Below are positions 6,176-12,064 of a stretch of DNA of 12,064 nt, in pieces. The DNA comes from SIG452 sp045656345. GTDB lineage: Bacteria; Bacillota; Clostridia; UMGS1840. The position numbers and the translations under genes are program-made. Where the stretch lies: NCBI GenBank assembly GCA_045656345.1, contig JAZOQZ010000145.1, forward strand, positions 1-12,064. Reading direction: 5' to 3'. The notes beneath the pieces are model-generated. The model was given only the letters and a program-made list of their open reading frames with translations. It had not been told where the DNA came from and did not search any database. The number at the start of each line of letters is the position of its first letter. The stretch's first letter is position 1.

Positions 6176-6841
6176 ATGAAAATTATTGCAAAAATCAAAA
6201 CCCAATATCCTGAAAAATTCGGAATCCCCCGTCAAAGCGGATTGGTGGAAAATAAGGGGAAAATTGTTTTTGAAAAAGAATACCGTGTGCCGGAAGCATT
6301 TCGTGGATTAGAGGAATTTTCTCATATCTGGATTTTATGGGAATTTTCCGAAGCCAAACGGGAAACCTGGTCCCCCACGGTTCGCCCCCCTCTTTTAGGT
6401 GGAAACAAACGGGTGGGTGTGTTTTCAACCCGTTCTCCCTTTCGCCCCAATTCCATTGGTCTTTCCTGTGTGAAGCTGGAAAAGATAGAATTCACTAAAA
6501 GTGAAGGGCCGGTGCTTCACGTGGTGGGTGCGGATTTATTAAACGATACTCCCATTTATGATATTAAGCCTTATCTTCCCTATGCCGACAGTTTTCCTGA
6601 TGCCGTTGGCGGTTTTACCGAACATTTAGCAGAGCGAAAACTGAAAGTCAATTTTTCAGATGAGGTTTTTCTGAATATTGCGGAAAATATCAAAGAGGAA
6701 ATGATTCAGGTGCTGTCTCACGATCCCAGACCATCTTATCAGGATGATAACAAAATTTACGGAATTAAATACAATATGTATGAAATCAAATTTCAAGTAA
6801 AAGATAAAATTCTTACCATTTTATCAATCACAAAATCATAA
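6176..6841 (+). CDS. trmO: tRNA (N6-threonylcarbamoyladenosine37-N6)-methyltransferase TrmO
   Basis: A 221-residue TrmO/TsaA (YaeB, UPF0066) protein. It methylates N6 of the t6A base at position 37 in certain ANN-decoding tRNAs using S-adenosylmethionine. The family signature is plain: FSHIWILWEF near residues 48-57, RPPLLGGNKRVGVFSTRSPFRPNSIGLS at 70-97, and the NDTPIYDIKPYLPYADS segment at about 113-129. The smaller C-terminal part begins around residue 140. Length is close to E. coli TrmO (235). The second ATG (6176) is chosen over the one at 6170 because GAGG at 6165-6168 lies seven bases before it and only one base before the other. No promoter is visible between the tRNA terminator and the start codon, so expression may depend on read-through from the tRNA promoter. 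A terminator follows directly. Confidence 0.93.
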   Translation: MKIIAKIKTQYPEKFGIPRQSGLVENKGKIVFEKEYRVPEAFRGLEEFSHIWILWEFSEAKRETWSPTVRPPLLGGNKRVGVFSTRSPFRPNSIGLSCVKLEKIEFTKSEGPVLHVVGADLLNDTPIYDIKPYLPYADSFPDAVGGFTEHLAERKLKVNFSDEVFLNIAENIKEEMIQVLSHDPRPSYQDDNKIYGIKYNMYEIKFQVKDKILTILSITKS

Positions 6842-6845
6842 ATCT

Positions 6846-6878
6846 AAAAATCCATTCGATAAATTCGGATGGATTTTT
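6846..6878 (+). terminator. Rho-independent terminator after trmO
   Basis: A 14-bp stem (6846-6859 with 6865-6878, one G-T wobble) around a five-base loop, with the core ATCCATTCG/CGGATGGAT ending in six Ts. It begins four bases after the trmO stop codon. Confidence 0.85.
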
Positions 6879-6922
6879 TACGTGTGGAAAAGATTTCACC
6901 AAAAAAGGAGTTTTCTCATACA

Positions 6923-7015
6923 ATGTTTAATGGGGAAATTACTCCCCAAAACATTTACGAGAGGAAGAATAAAAAACATGGCAACTTTTACCAATCAGGC
7001 AACCTTATCCTATAA
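6923..7015 (+). CDS. Possible 30-codon leader ORF overlapping the DUF11 gene start
   Basis: An ATG at 6923 preceded by AAAGGAG (12 bases upstream) opens a 30-codon frame, MFNGEITPQNIYERKNKKHG and ten more residues. It runs in another frame across the DUF11 ribosome site and start codon and ends at 7015. The peptide is basic and polar and resembles nothing I know. Its first codons lie within a hairpin. It could be a translated leader peptide coupling translation to the DUF11 gene, or chance. The evidence is only the ribosome site and the position. Confidence 0.25.
   Translation: MFNGEITPQNIYERKNKKHGNFYQSGNLIL
6925..6952 (+). promoter_or_regulatory. Leader hairpin upstream of the DUF11 gene
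   Basis: TGGGGA (6931-6936) pairs with TCCCCA (6943-6948) across a six-base loop. GTTT/AAAC (6925-6928 with 6949-6952) extends the stem past a two-base bulge, giving ten base pairs. No T-run follows, so it is not a terminator. It ends about nine bases before the GAGGA ribosome site of the DUF11 gene and could influence mRNA stability or translation. Confidence 0.45.
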
Positions 7016-7829
7016 CGGTAATACTGTCAATTCCAATATTGTAACCGGTAACATTGTGGAAGTGCTGACTGCAACCAAAACAGCCGTTTCAGCATCTTAC
7101 AGCACAGGCGATGATATCACCTATATTATCAGCTTAACCAACTCCGGCAATACTCCGCTCACTGCGGTAACCGTAACCGATAATCTGGGTGAATATCCCT
7201 TTGGCACCGGTACCTTGGTACCATTAGATTATGTGGAAAATTCTGTGTTATATTATCAAAACGGAATTCTTCAGCCGTCTCCCACCATTACCGATACCAC
7301 CCCGCTGACGTTTAGCGGTATCAGTGTTCCTGCAAACGGTAACGCAATGCTCATTTATGAAACAACCATCAACAATTTTGCTCCTTTAGGTGCAGGAAGC
7401 ACGATTACCAATCAGGTTGAAGTGTCTGCAGGCTGTTTAGCCGCTTCTCTGTTTGCATCTGAAACCATTCCCGTTTCTGACGAAGCAGTTTTATCCATTA
7501 CCAAAGCACTTTCCCCTTCAGATGTTACCGAAAACAGCGTATTAACTTACACCTTTACCATTCAGAATACCGGTAACACCGCTGCAAATGCAACTGACAA
7601 TGTTGTGATTACCGATACCTTTAATCCTATTTTATCCGACATTACCGTCACATTAAACGGTGCAGTATTATCTCCCACTGCATACACCTACAATGAAACC
7701 ACCGGCACATTCACTACAGACTCGGGCGTTATCACAGTTCCTGCTGCCACCTATGCGCAGAATCCTGTTACCGGCGAATTTGTAATTACCCCAGGCGTTA
7801 CAACACTGACCGTAAGCGGAACTGTTTAA
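6978..7829 (+). CDS. Two-repeat DUF11 (CARDB-like beta-sandwich) protein
   Basis: A 283-residue, Thr/Ser/Val-rich protein with two DUF11-type repeats. The first (about 31-150) has TATKTAVSASYSTGDDITYIISLTNSGNT and VTVTDNLG. The second (about 173-280) has SITKALSPSDVTENSVLTY, IQNTGNTAANA and VVITDTFNP. This 'KxxxPxxVxxGdxltYtixvxNtGn...VtvtDtlP' pattern defines the family of immunoglobulin-like surface or scaffold domains. Unlike most DUF11 proteins it has no signal peptide, transmembrane anchor or LPXTG sorting signal: it starts directly with MATFTNQATLSYNG and ends at GTV. Only one cysteine (153) is present. The ATG at 6978 is chosen because GAGGA(AG) lies about ten bases upstream and a GTG further out would run through the trmO terminator. 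It sits alone between two terminators. The function is unknown; a spore-associated or other structural layer role is a guess. Confidence 0.85.
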   Translation: MATFTNQATLSYNGNTVNSNIVTGNIVEVLTATKTAVSASYSTGDDITYIISLTNSGNTPLTAVTVTDNLGEYPFGTGTLVPLDYVENSVLYYQNGILQPSPTITDTTPLTFSGISVPANGNAMLIYETTINNFAPLGAGSTITNQVEVSAGCLAASLFASETIPVSDEAVLSITKALSPSDVTENSVLTYTFTIQNTGNTAANATDNVVITDTFNPILSDITVTLNGAVLSPTAYTYNETTGTFTTDSGVITVPAATYAQNPVTGEFVITPGVTTLTVSGTV

Positions 7830-7840
7830 GTTTGGTATCC

Positions 7841-7876
7841 CATAAAAAAAGACCTCTGATGAGGTCTTTTTTTATG
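7841..7876. terminator. Bidirectional terminator between DUF11 and Gfo/Idh genes
   Basis: A perfect 16-bp stem (7841-7856 with 7861-7876, core GACCTC/GAGGTC) with a TGAT loop, seven As on one side and seven Ts on the other. The convergent genes end 12 bases to the left and 5 bases to the right, so it most likely serves both. Confidence 0.92.
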
Positions 7877-7881
7877 AAAAA

Positions 7882-8901
7882 TTAATATTCGAAACCGTAT
7901 TTTTTAGCGATTTCACGAACGCTTACTTCACGACCGAGAATACCTGCTTCTTTCTGTGCTTCCAACAGCAGGATAGAAACGATTGCAGATTCCGGTTTAT
8001 TTTCAGGTTCCACTTCACCGCGGGTTGCACGGATGAAGTGATCCAGCTGTTCACGGTAAACGTTATCGAAATCACGGCTTGCATCAAATTTGGTAATGGT
8101 GCCGTCAATGCTTCCGAATACCACTTCGCCGGTAGCAAATTCACCTTTCACATAACCTTTATCGCCTGCGATTTCCAAGTTATGTACCTGAGGATGCTGA
8201 ACATAGTCAAAGTGACAGTTTGCAGCCATACTTCCATCTTCCCAACGATACAGAGTATCAACGATATTCTGAGGAGAAGACAGTTCTAAATCACCTGCTT
8301 TGGTTGCATTGGTGTATGCATAATCCGGAATGGAATTGGTTAAGAAGTACATCAGGTCGGTATCATGGATACAGTCCATCGTTACGGAATAAGGAGTATG
8401 TTCCTGATGTTTGGTAACAGAACATAACAGAATGTTGTAAGAAGAAAATCTGTTGGTAAAGTGAACAATGTTACCCAATTTGCCTTCAGTGATGAGTTCT
8501 TTCATCTTACGGATGAAGGGGTCAAAGTGGAACATAAAGCCAACAGAGAACACTTTGTCACTCTGTTTTGCACGGTTGAGCATTTTCACACAGTCAGCTA
8601 AATTGTCGCTCATGGGTTTTTCGCAGAATACATGCAAATCTGCATCCAAAGCTTCAATTGCCATCTGAGAATGCATCTGATGAGGAGTTGCAATTAAAGC
8701 TGCATCAGGTTTCTGTGCTTCAATTGCTTCTTTCATAGAATCGTATAAAGGCAATTCAGGATAGTTTTCTGCCATAAATTCTTTACTTTTCGGGCTAGGA
8801 TCAGCTACACATAAAATAACGTCGTCACGTTCGGATAACAGTCTTAGATGACGTCTGCCGATACTACCCAGACCAATTACACAAATTTTAATTTTATTCA
8901 T
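7882..8901 (-). CDS. Gfo/Idh/MocA-family NAD(P)-dependent oxidoreductase
   Basis: A 339-residue cytoplasmic dehydrogenase. The N-terminal Rossmann domain has GLGSIG at residues 10-15 and Asp34 (VADPS) ending the second strand, which favours NAD. The family EKP motif is at 94-96 (CEKPMS), contributing the conserved lysine. The C-terminal alpha/beta domain carries DCIHDTDLMYFL (Asp176, His179, Asp180), the usual substrate-side signature. Length is normal (330-350). The ATG has AAGGAG nine bases upstream. It follows the SDR gene by 29 bases and shares its promoter. Enzymes of this family oxidise or epimerise sugars, inositols or amino-sugar derivatives, and with an SDR alongside a two-step redox conversion such as an epimerisation via a keto-sugar is plausible. 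The substrate cannot be assigned. Confidence 0.93.
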   Translation of the reverse strand: MNKIKICVIGLGSIGRRHLRLLSERDDVILCVADPSPKSKEFMAENYPELPLYDSMKEAIEAQKPDAALIATPHQMHSQMAIEALDADLHVFCEKPMSDNLADCVKMLNRAKQSDKVFSVGFMFHFDPFIRKMKELITEGKLGNIVHFTNRFSSYNILLCSVTKHQEHTPYSVTMDCIHDTDLMYFLTNSIPDYAYTNATKAGDLELSSPQNIVDTLYRWEDGSMAANCHFDYVQHPQVHNLEIAGDKGYVKGEFATGEVVFGSIDGTITKFDASRDFDNVYREQLDHFIRATRGEVEPENKPESAIVSILLLEAQKEAGILGREVSVREIAKKYGFEY

Positions 8902-8930
8902 TGTCTTAATCTCCTTGTTTTAATTGCTTC

Positions 8931-9731
8931 TTACCACTGAGTTAAACCGCCGTCAACAACGATGTTGGTACCGGTCATATAAGAAGATGCATCAGAACAT
9001 AACAGAACGATACCACCCTGTAATTCTTCAGGTTTACCGGTACGTTTTAACATTGCTTTTGCACTCAGTCTGCCGATAAAGTCCATATCGGTGTTGGGAC
9101 CGATGTTGGGAAATGCGCCGGGAGTTAAGCTGTTTACACGGATATTGTGACGTGCTAAAGCAGATGCACAGTATCTGGTGTACTGGATAATCCCTGCTTT
9201 ACCGGTGCTGTATGCAGGATGGTTCCAAGCAACAGTGTCACCGTAGATATCAAAGTCGGGCGCAACAATACCATACATAGAACCGATATTTACGATGTTA
9301 CCGCCACCATTTGCTTTAAAATGAGGAATAATTTCTCTGGTGCAACGGAACACAGAATGAACGATACCATCAATCATACCTTCCCAGATTGCGTCGGGAG
9401 TGGTATCCAGATGGAATTCAATTTTGCCATCGATCGGTTTCGGAGGATAAACTGCACAGTTTACTAAAACGTCTACTCTCTTCATAATAGAAATTGCTTC
9501 TGCGAAAGATTTTTTAATTGCTTCGGGATCGCTTAAATCATAAGAAGAGAAAATCAGTTTACCATTCTGTTTGTATTCGTCAAATGATTCGTTGTAACGG
9601 TCAGTTCTTGCAGGAACAAAAACAGTTGCGCCGTGATCCAGTAACGCTTTTACCATTGCACTACCTAAAAAGCCGGTACCGCCGGTAAAAATTACATTTT
9701 TGTTCTCCATTGAAAAAAGATTGCTTGCCAT
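8931..9731 (-). CDS. Short-chain dehydrogenase/reductase (SDR)
   Basis: A 266-residue NAD(P)-dependent oxidoreductase. The nucleotide-binding motif is TGGTGFLG at residues 16-23, closer to the TGxxGxxG form of extended SDRs than to the classical TGxxxGxG. The remainder is classical in type: DLSD at 65-68, NCA at 91-93 in place of NNAG/NAG, the catalytic Ser151 (NIGSMYG), Tyr174 and Lys178 (AYSTGKAG), RVNSLTPGAF, and the C-terminal SYMTGTNIVVDGGLTQW. This ending is common in sugar and sugar-acid dehydrogenases (gluconate 5-dehydrogenase, 3-oxoacyl-reductase-like group). The ATG has AAAGGTGAG nine bases upstream. It is the first gene of a promoter-SDR-Gfo/Idh transcript just downstream of an AraC regulator. 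Its role is probably the reduction or oxidation of a polyol or keto-sugar; this is inference. Confidence 0.92.
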   Translation of the reverse strand: MASNLFSMENKNVIFTGGTGFLGSAMVKALLDHGATVFVPARTDRYNESFDEYKQNGKLIFSSYDLSDPEAIKKSFAEAISIMKRVDVLVNCAVYPPKPIDGKIEFHLDTTPDAIWEGMIDGIVHSVFRCTREIIPHFKANGGGNIVNIGSMYGIVAPDFDIYGDTVAWNHPAYSTGKAGIIQYTRYCASALARHNIRVNSLTPGAFPNIGPNTDMDFIGRLSAKAMLKRTGKPEELQGGIVLLCSDASSYMTGTNIVVDGGLTQW

Positions 9732-9781
9732 AATGTTTTTCTCACCTTTCTTGGTTGTTGGATTAAATTATTATATAGAAA

Positions 9782-9810
9782 ATTATAACATATATAAATA
9801 TGATTAACAA
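9782..9810 (-). promoter_or_regulatory. Promoter of the SDR-Gfo/Idh operon
   Basis: On the minus strand TTGTTA (-35, 9805-9810) and a perfect TATAAT (-10, 9782-9787) are 17 bases apart, with an AT-rich surround. The predicted start near 9775 leaves a leader of about 45 bases. The -35 departs from consensus in two positions, in keeping with a promoter helped by an activator such as the neighbouring AraC-type protein. Confidence 0.72.
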
Positions 9811-9829
9811 GTATGGAACAGGACATTTT

Positions 9830-10627
9830 TCAACCATTTATGTCTTGCTTTTTCTTCGGATATTCTCCGAAGAACTTTTTATATGCGGTTCTGAAAGAGG
9901 CTACAGAAGTATATCCCACAGACTCTGCAATTACTGAAATGGATTTTTCACCATCTTTTAGCATGGCCTGTGCCATATTCATCCTGGATTCCAACAAAAT
10001 CGCAGAAAAACTACTGTTGTATGTTTCTTTTAAAATACGGGTAAGCTGTCTCTCACAAACGCCGATTTTATCTGCAAGTTGTTGCTTATTACAATGAGGA
10101 AATCGCATTTCAATATTGAAAAAATCTTCCAATAATGCAATTCGTTGTGCATCAAGATTCTGAGAATGTTCATACGAAGACTGTACTTCTGTATGAACAT
10201 TTTTTGCCAACTGCACGAAAAACAGACGCAATTCCGCCTTCAACTGCTCTTCGTATCCAAAACTCTTATTGACCAGCGCTTCTCTGATTTCAACCAAACG
10301 ACTTAATCCACTAAATGTATCCTGTATTTCCACAATTTTCTCCACGGAACGAAGAATCTGGCAAAAATCATCCGGATCACTATTGGTAAAAGTAAAGAGA
10401 AAAGAACATAAAATTCCATCTTCGGCAGATTTTGAAATATGCTCTGTTAACGGCGGAACAATGGTAAACGCTGCTTGTCCGTTAATCTGAGTACACACCA
10501 TTTCGTAACAGGGATGAGCATGCCTCCAAGGCGGTCTGTCTGCTAATAACTGAAAGAAATGAGAGGTCAGATAAATCTCCATTCCGGGAAGAGAAACACA
10601 AATTGGTTTTCGAGAAATATAATCCAT
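9830..10627 (-). CDS. AraC-family transcriptional regulator
   Basis: A 265-residue regulator. The N-terminal part (about 1-100) looks like a degenerate AraC ligand-binding domain, with HAHPCYEMVCTQINGQAAFTI at 36-56 resembling the cupin HxHpxyEl motif. A helical linker follows (about 105-150). The C-terminal AraC/XylS DNA-binding domain has two helix-turn-helix units, about 181-202 (NKQQLADKIGVCERQLTRILK) and 231-252, ending in the family signature IAESVGYTSVASFRTAYKKFFGEYP. It lies between the transporter and the SDR operon on the same strand and probably controls them in response to the substrate. The ATG has no good ribosome site nearby, only a weak AGTGA. An in-frame TGA sits one codon upstream, so the protein cannot start earlier. 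Strong AAAAGGAG lies 38 bases upstream without a start codon. Confidence 0.9.
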   Translation of the reverse strand: MDYISRKPICVSLPGMEIYLTSHFFQLLADRPPWRHAHPCYEMVCTQINGQAAFTIVPPLTEHISKSAEDGILCSFLFTFTNSDPDDFCQILRSVEKIVEIQDTFSGLSRLVEIREALVNKSFGYEEQLKAELRLFFVQLAKNVHTEVQSSYEHSQNLDAQRIALLEDFFNIEMRFPHCNKQQLADKIGVCERQLTRILKETYNSSFSAILLESRMNMAQAMLKDGEKSISVIAESVGYTSVASFRTAYKKFFGEYPKKKQDING

Positions 10628-10643
10628 AGTTCACTGTCGCGAA

Positions 10644-10658
10644 ATACAACTGTAGTAT
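10644..10658. promoter_or_regulatory. Imperfect dyad between the transporter and the AraC gene
   Basis: ATACAACTGTAGTAT is a 15-bp dyad with one mismatched pair. It is flanked by GTCGC direct repeats at 10636-10640 and 10660-10664. It lies in the 63-base gap before the AraC start codon and could be an autoregulatory site, or an RNA element near the start. No consensus promoter is visible in the gap. Confidence 0.3.
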
Positions 10659-10690
10659 TGTCGCTCTCCTTTTGATGATGTCGGAAAGAA

Positions 10691-12064
10691 TTATGCGAAA
10701 TAATTAATAATTCCCATCAGGAAAATAACAAAAATGATTGCGGGTAATACGAATGTCATATACCCCTTTATCCATTTAGGAATTTTAAGACCTTTGCCCT
10801 GATTCGCTTCCTCTAGCAGTTTATTCCAACCAAAACCACGACGGCTCACTGCAAAAATAATATAAATCATTGCACCAAGCGGCAGAATAATATTGGAAAC
10901 CAGGAAATCTTCCAAATCCATAATGTTGGTGCCGTTTCCTAATAAAGAAACATTCTTCCACACATTAAAGCCAAAAATACAAGGCAAGGCAAGTACAAAC
11001 ATCAATATTCCATTTATCAGACAAGCTTTTTTACGGCTCATTTTTGTTAAATCCATAGTGCAGGAAATGATATTTTCAAACACTGCAAATACAGTAGATA
11101 GTGCGGCGAAGCTCATAAAGATAAAGAAAAAGCTTCCCCAGATTCTGCCACCTGCCATATGGTTAAAAATATTGGGCAGTGTTACAAAAATTAAAGATGG
11201 TCCACTATCAATATTCACGTTATACGCAAAGCAAGCGGGGAAAATAATCAAGCCGGATGCAATGGCTACAAAGGTATCCAGCAATGCAATATTCACTGAT
11301 TCTCCCATTAAGGAACGTTCTTTGCCGATATAGCTTCCAAAAATCGCCATTGAACCCATACCGATACTTAACGTAAAGAATGCCTGATTCATTGCAGCAA
11401 CAATAACATTGATAAGCCCATGCTCCCGAATTTTAGAAACATCAGGAAGTAAATAGAAAGCCAGCCCTTTCTGTCCGCCGGGCAAGAAAATACTGTTTAT
11501 TGCCAGCACAATCATAATACCAAGCAGTGCCAACATCATCCATTTTGTAATCTTTTCCAACCCATTCTGAACACCGATGGAACAAACAAAAAAACCAATT
11601 AAAATAACAAATCCTGTGTAACAAATCATCGAAACAGGATCGGCACATACCCCGTTAAACACACTTCCGATTGCCTTAGGATCCATTCCGGAAAAAGTGC
11701 CTTGTGCCGTCAGAACAAAATACTGAAGCATCCAACCTGCCACGATGGTGTAGAACATCATCAATAGATAGTTCCCTGCCATCGCCACATAACCGTGCCA
11801 ACGCCATTTTTTGAATTTTCCGTCTTGTTTATCCAAGGCATCATACAGTTTTACAGGACTGCTTTGTGCAGCACGTCCCAAGGAAAATTCAACCGTTAAA
11901 GCAGGAACACCCATTAATAGCAAAAACACCAAATAGATGAGTACGAACAATCCTCCTCCATACTGTCCTGCAATGTATGGAAACTTCCATACATTGCCAA
12001 TCCCGATTGCACATCCGGCACTCAGCAATATAAATCCTAAGCGACTGCCCAGTTTTTCTCTTTG
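10691..12064 (-). CDS. Neurotransmitter:sodium symporter (NSS) family transporter, start missing
   Basis: 457 residues are visible. The reading frame runs off the right edge with no start codon, beginning QREKLGSRLGFILLSAG, so only about 5-10 N-terminal residues are lost. The family's TM1 signature, AGCAIGIGNVWKFPYIAGQYGGG, contains the unwound sodium- and substrate-binding stretch (GxGNxWRFP type, here with Lys for Arg). About twelve hydrophobic segments follow, including NAYF-like NQAFFTLSIGMGSMAIFGSYI (TM6 region, sodium/substrate site) and FIFMSFAALSTVFAVFENII (TM8 region). Members move amino acids or related amines into the cell with sodium. Length fits the 11-12 TM bacterial type. It precedes the AraC gene by 63 bases with no terminator between, so the two may be cotranscribed. 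The substrate is unknown; with sugar-type oxidoreductases beside it, an amino-acid-like or amino-sugar-like compound is possible. Confidence 0.93.
   Translation of the reverse strand, partial: QREKLGSRLGFILLSAGCAIGIGNVWKFPYIAGQYGGGLFVLIYLVFLLLMGVPALTVEFSLGRAAQSSPVKLYDALDKQDGKFKKWRWHGYVAMAGNYLLMMFYTIVAGWMLQYFVLTAQGTFSGMDPKAIGSVFNGVCADPVSMICYTGFVILIGFFVCSIGVQNGLEKITKWMMLALLGIMIVLAINSIFLPGGQKGLAFYLLPDVSKIREHGLINVIVAAMNQAFFTLSIGMGSMAIFGSYIGKERSLMGESVNIALLDTFVAIASGLIIFPACFAYNVNIDSGPSLIFVTLPNIFNHMAGGRIWGSFFFIFMSFAALSTVFAVFENIISCTMDLTKMSRKKACLINGILMFVLALPCIFGFNVWKNVSLLGNGTNIMDLEDFLVSNIILPLGAMIYIIFAVSRRGFGWNKLLEEANQGKGLKIPKWIKGYMTFVLPAIIFVIFLMGIINYFA

Noticed and set aside
6882..6977. N-terminal extension of the DUF11 protein from a GTG
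   Set aside because: It starts just after the trmO terminator without a ribosome site and would add 32 basic residues foreign to the family; the ATG at 6978 has a ribosome site and the expected N-terminus.
9822..9844. Short inverted repeat GACAT/ATGTC with a 13-base spacing upstream of the SDR promoter
   Set aside because: Only five pairs, overlapping the end of the AraC gene; expected by chance in AT-rich DNA, so not called as the AraC operator.
10893..11333. Plus-strand open frame of 146 codons inside the NSS transporter gene
   Set aside because: Antisense shadow; the minus-strand frame shows clear NSS signatures.

Overview
The window looks like ordinary chromosome from a low-GC, Gram-positive anaerobe, probably a gut-type member of the Clostridia. 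The grounds are the AT-rich intergenic DNA, strong AGGAGG-type ribosome binding sites, consensus sigma-A promoters with 17-base spacers, a tRNA gene with an encoded CCA end, and the gene content (tdh-kbl, DUF11 protein, class II aldolase, NSS transporter). This is an inference from style and content; no marker gene fixes the species. Most genes run leftward (minus strand). Only the tRNA, trmO and the DUF11 gene run rightward.

Left block (1-2640, minus). A promoter near 2604-2632 starts a tight group: a Dabb-domain protein and two tandem paralogous HAD phosphatases. A class II ketose-bisphosphate-type aldolase follows behind its own likely promoter. Together they suggest handling of sugar phosphates, but the substrate cannot be read from the sequence.

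Centre-left (2690-5965, minus). An unrecognised multi-pass membrane protein lies downstream of tdh-kbl. tdh (threonine 3-dehydrogenase) and kbl (2-amino-3-ketobutyrate CoA ligase) form a two-gene operon that turns threonine into glycine and acetyl-CoA. It is driven by a perfect TTGACA-17-TATAAT promoter. Just downstream of the -10 is a set of repeated and inverted TTGTnCACC half-sites, a strong candidate operator for an unknown regulator.

Centre (5965-7876, plus). A tRNA-Arg(CCG) gene with its own promoter diverges from tdh. A hairpin terminator follows, then trmO (tRNA t6A37 methyltransferase) and a two-repeat DUF11 protein with an unusual leader. A 16-bp bidirectional terminator separates these genes from the convergent right block.

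Right block (7882-12064, minus). In transcription order it holds an NSS-family sodium-coupled transporter (its start lies beyond the right edge), an AraC-type regulator, then an SDR oxidoreductase and a Gfo/Idh/MocA oxidoreductase 29 bases apart behind a promoter of their own. This reads as an uptake, regulation and redox unit for a small polar substrate, probably a sugar derivative or polyol; that role is inferred from gene families and order.

I found no CRISPR array, insertion sequence, phage gene or recognisable defence system. The less ordinary items are regulatory: the tdh operator cluster, the tRNA-trmO terminator arrangement, and the leader of the DUF11 gene.
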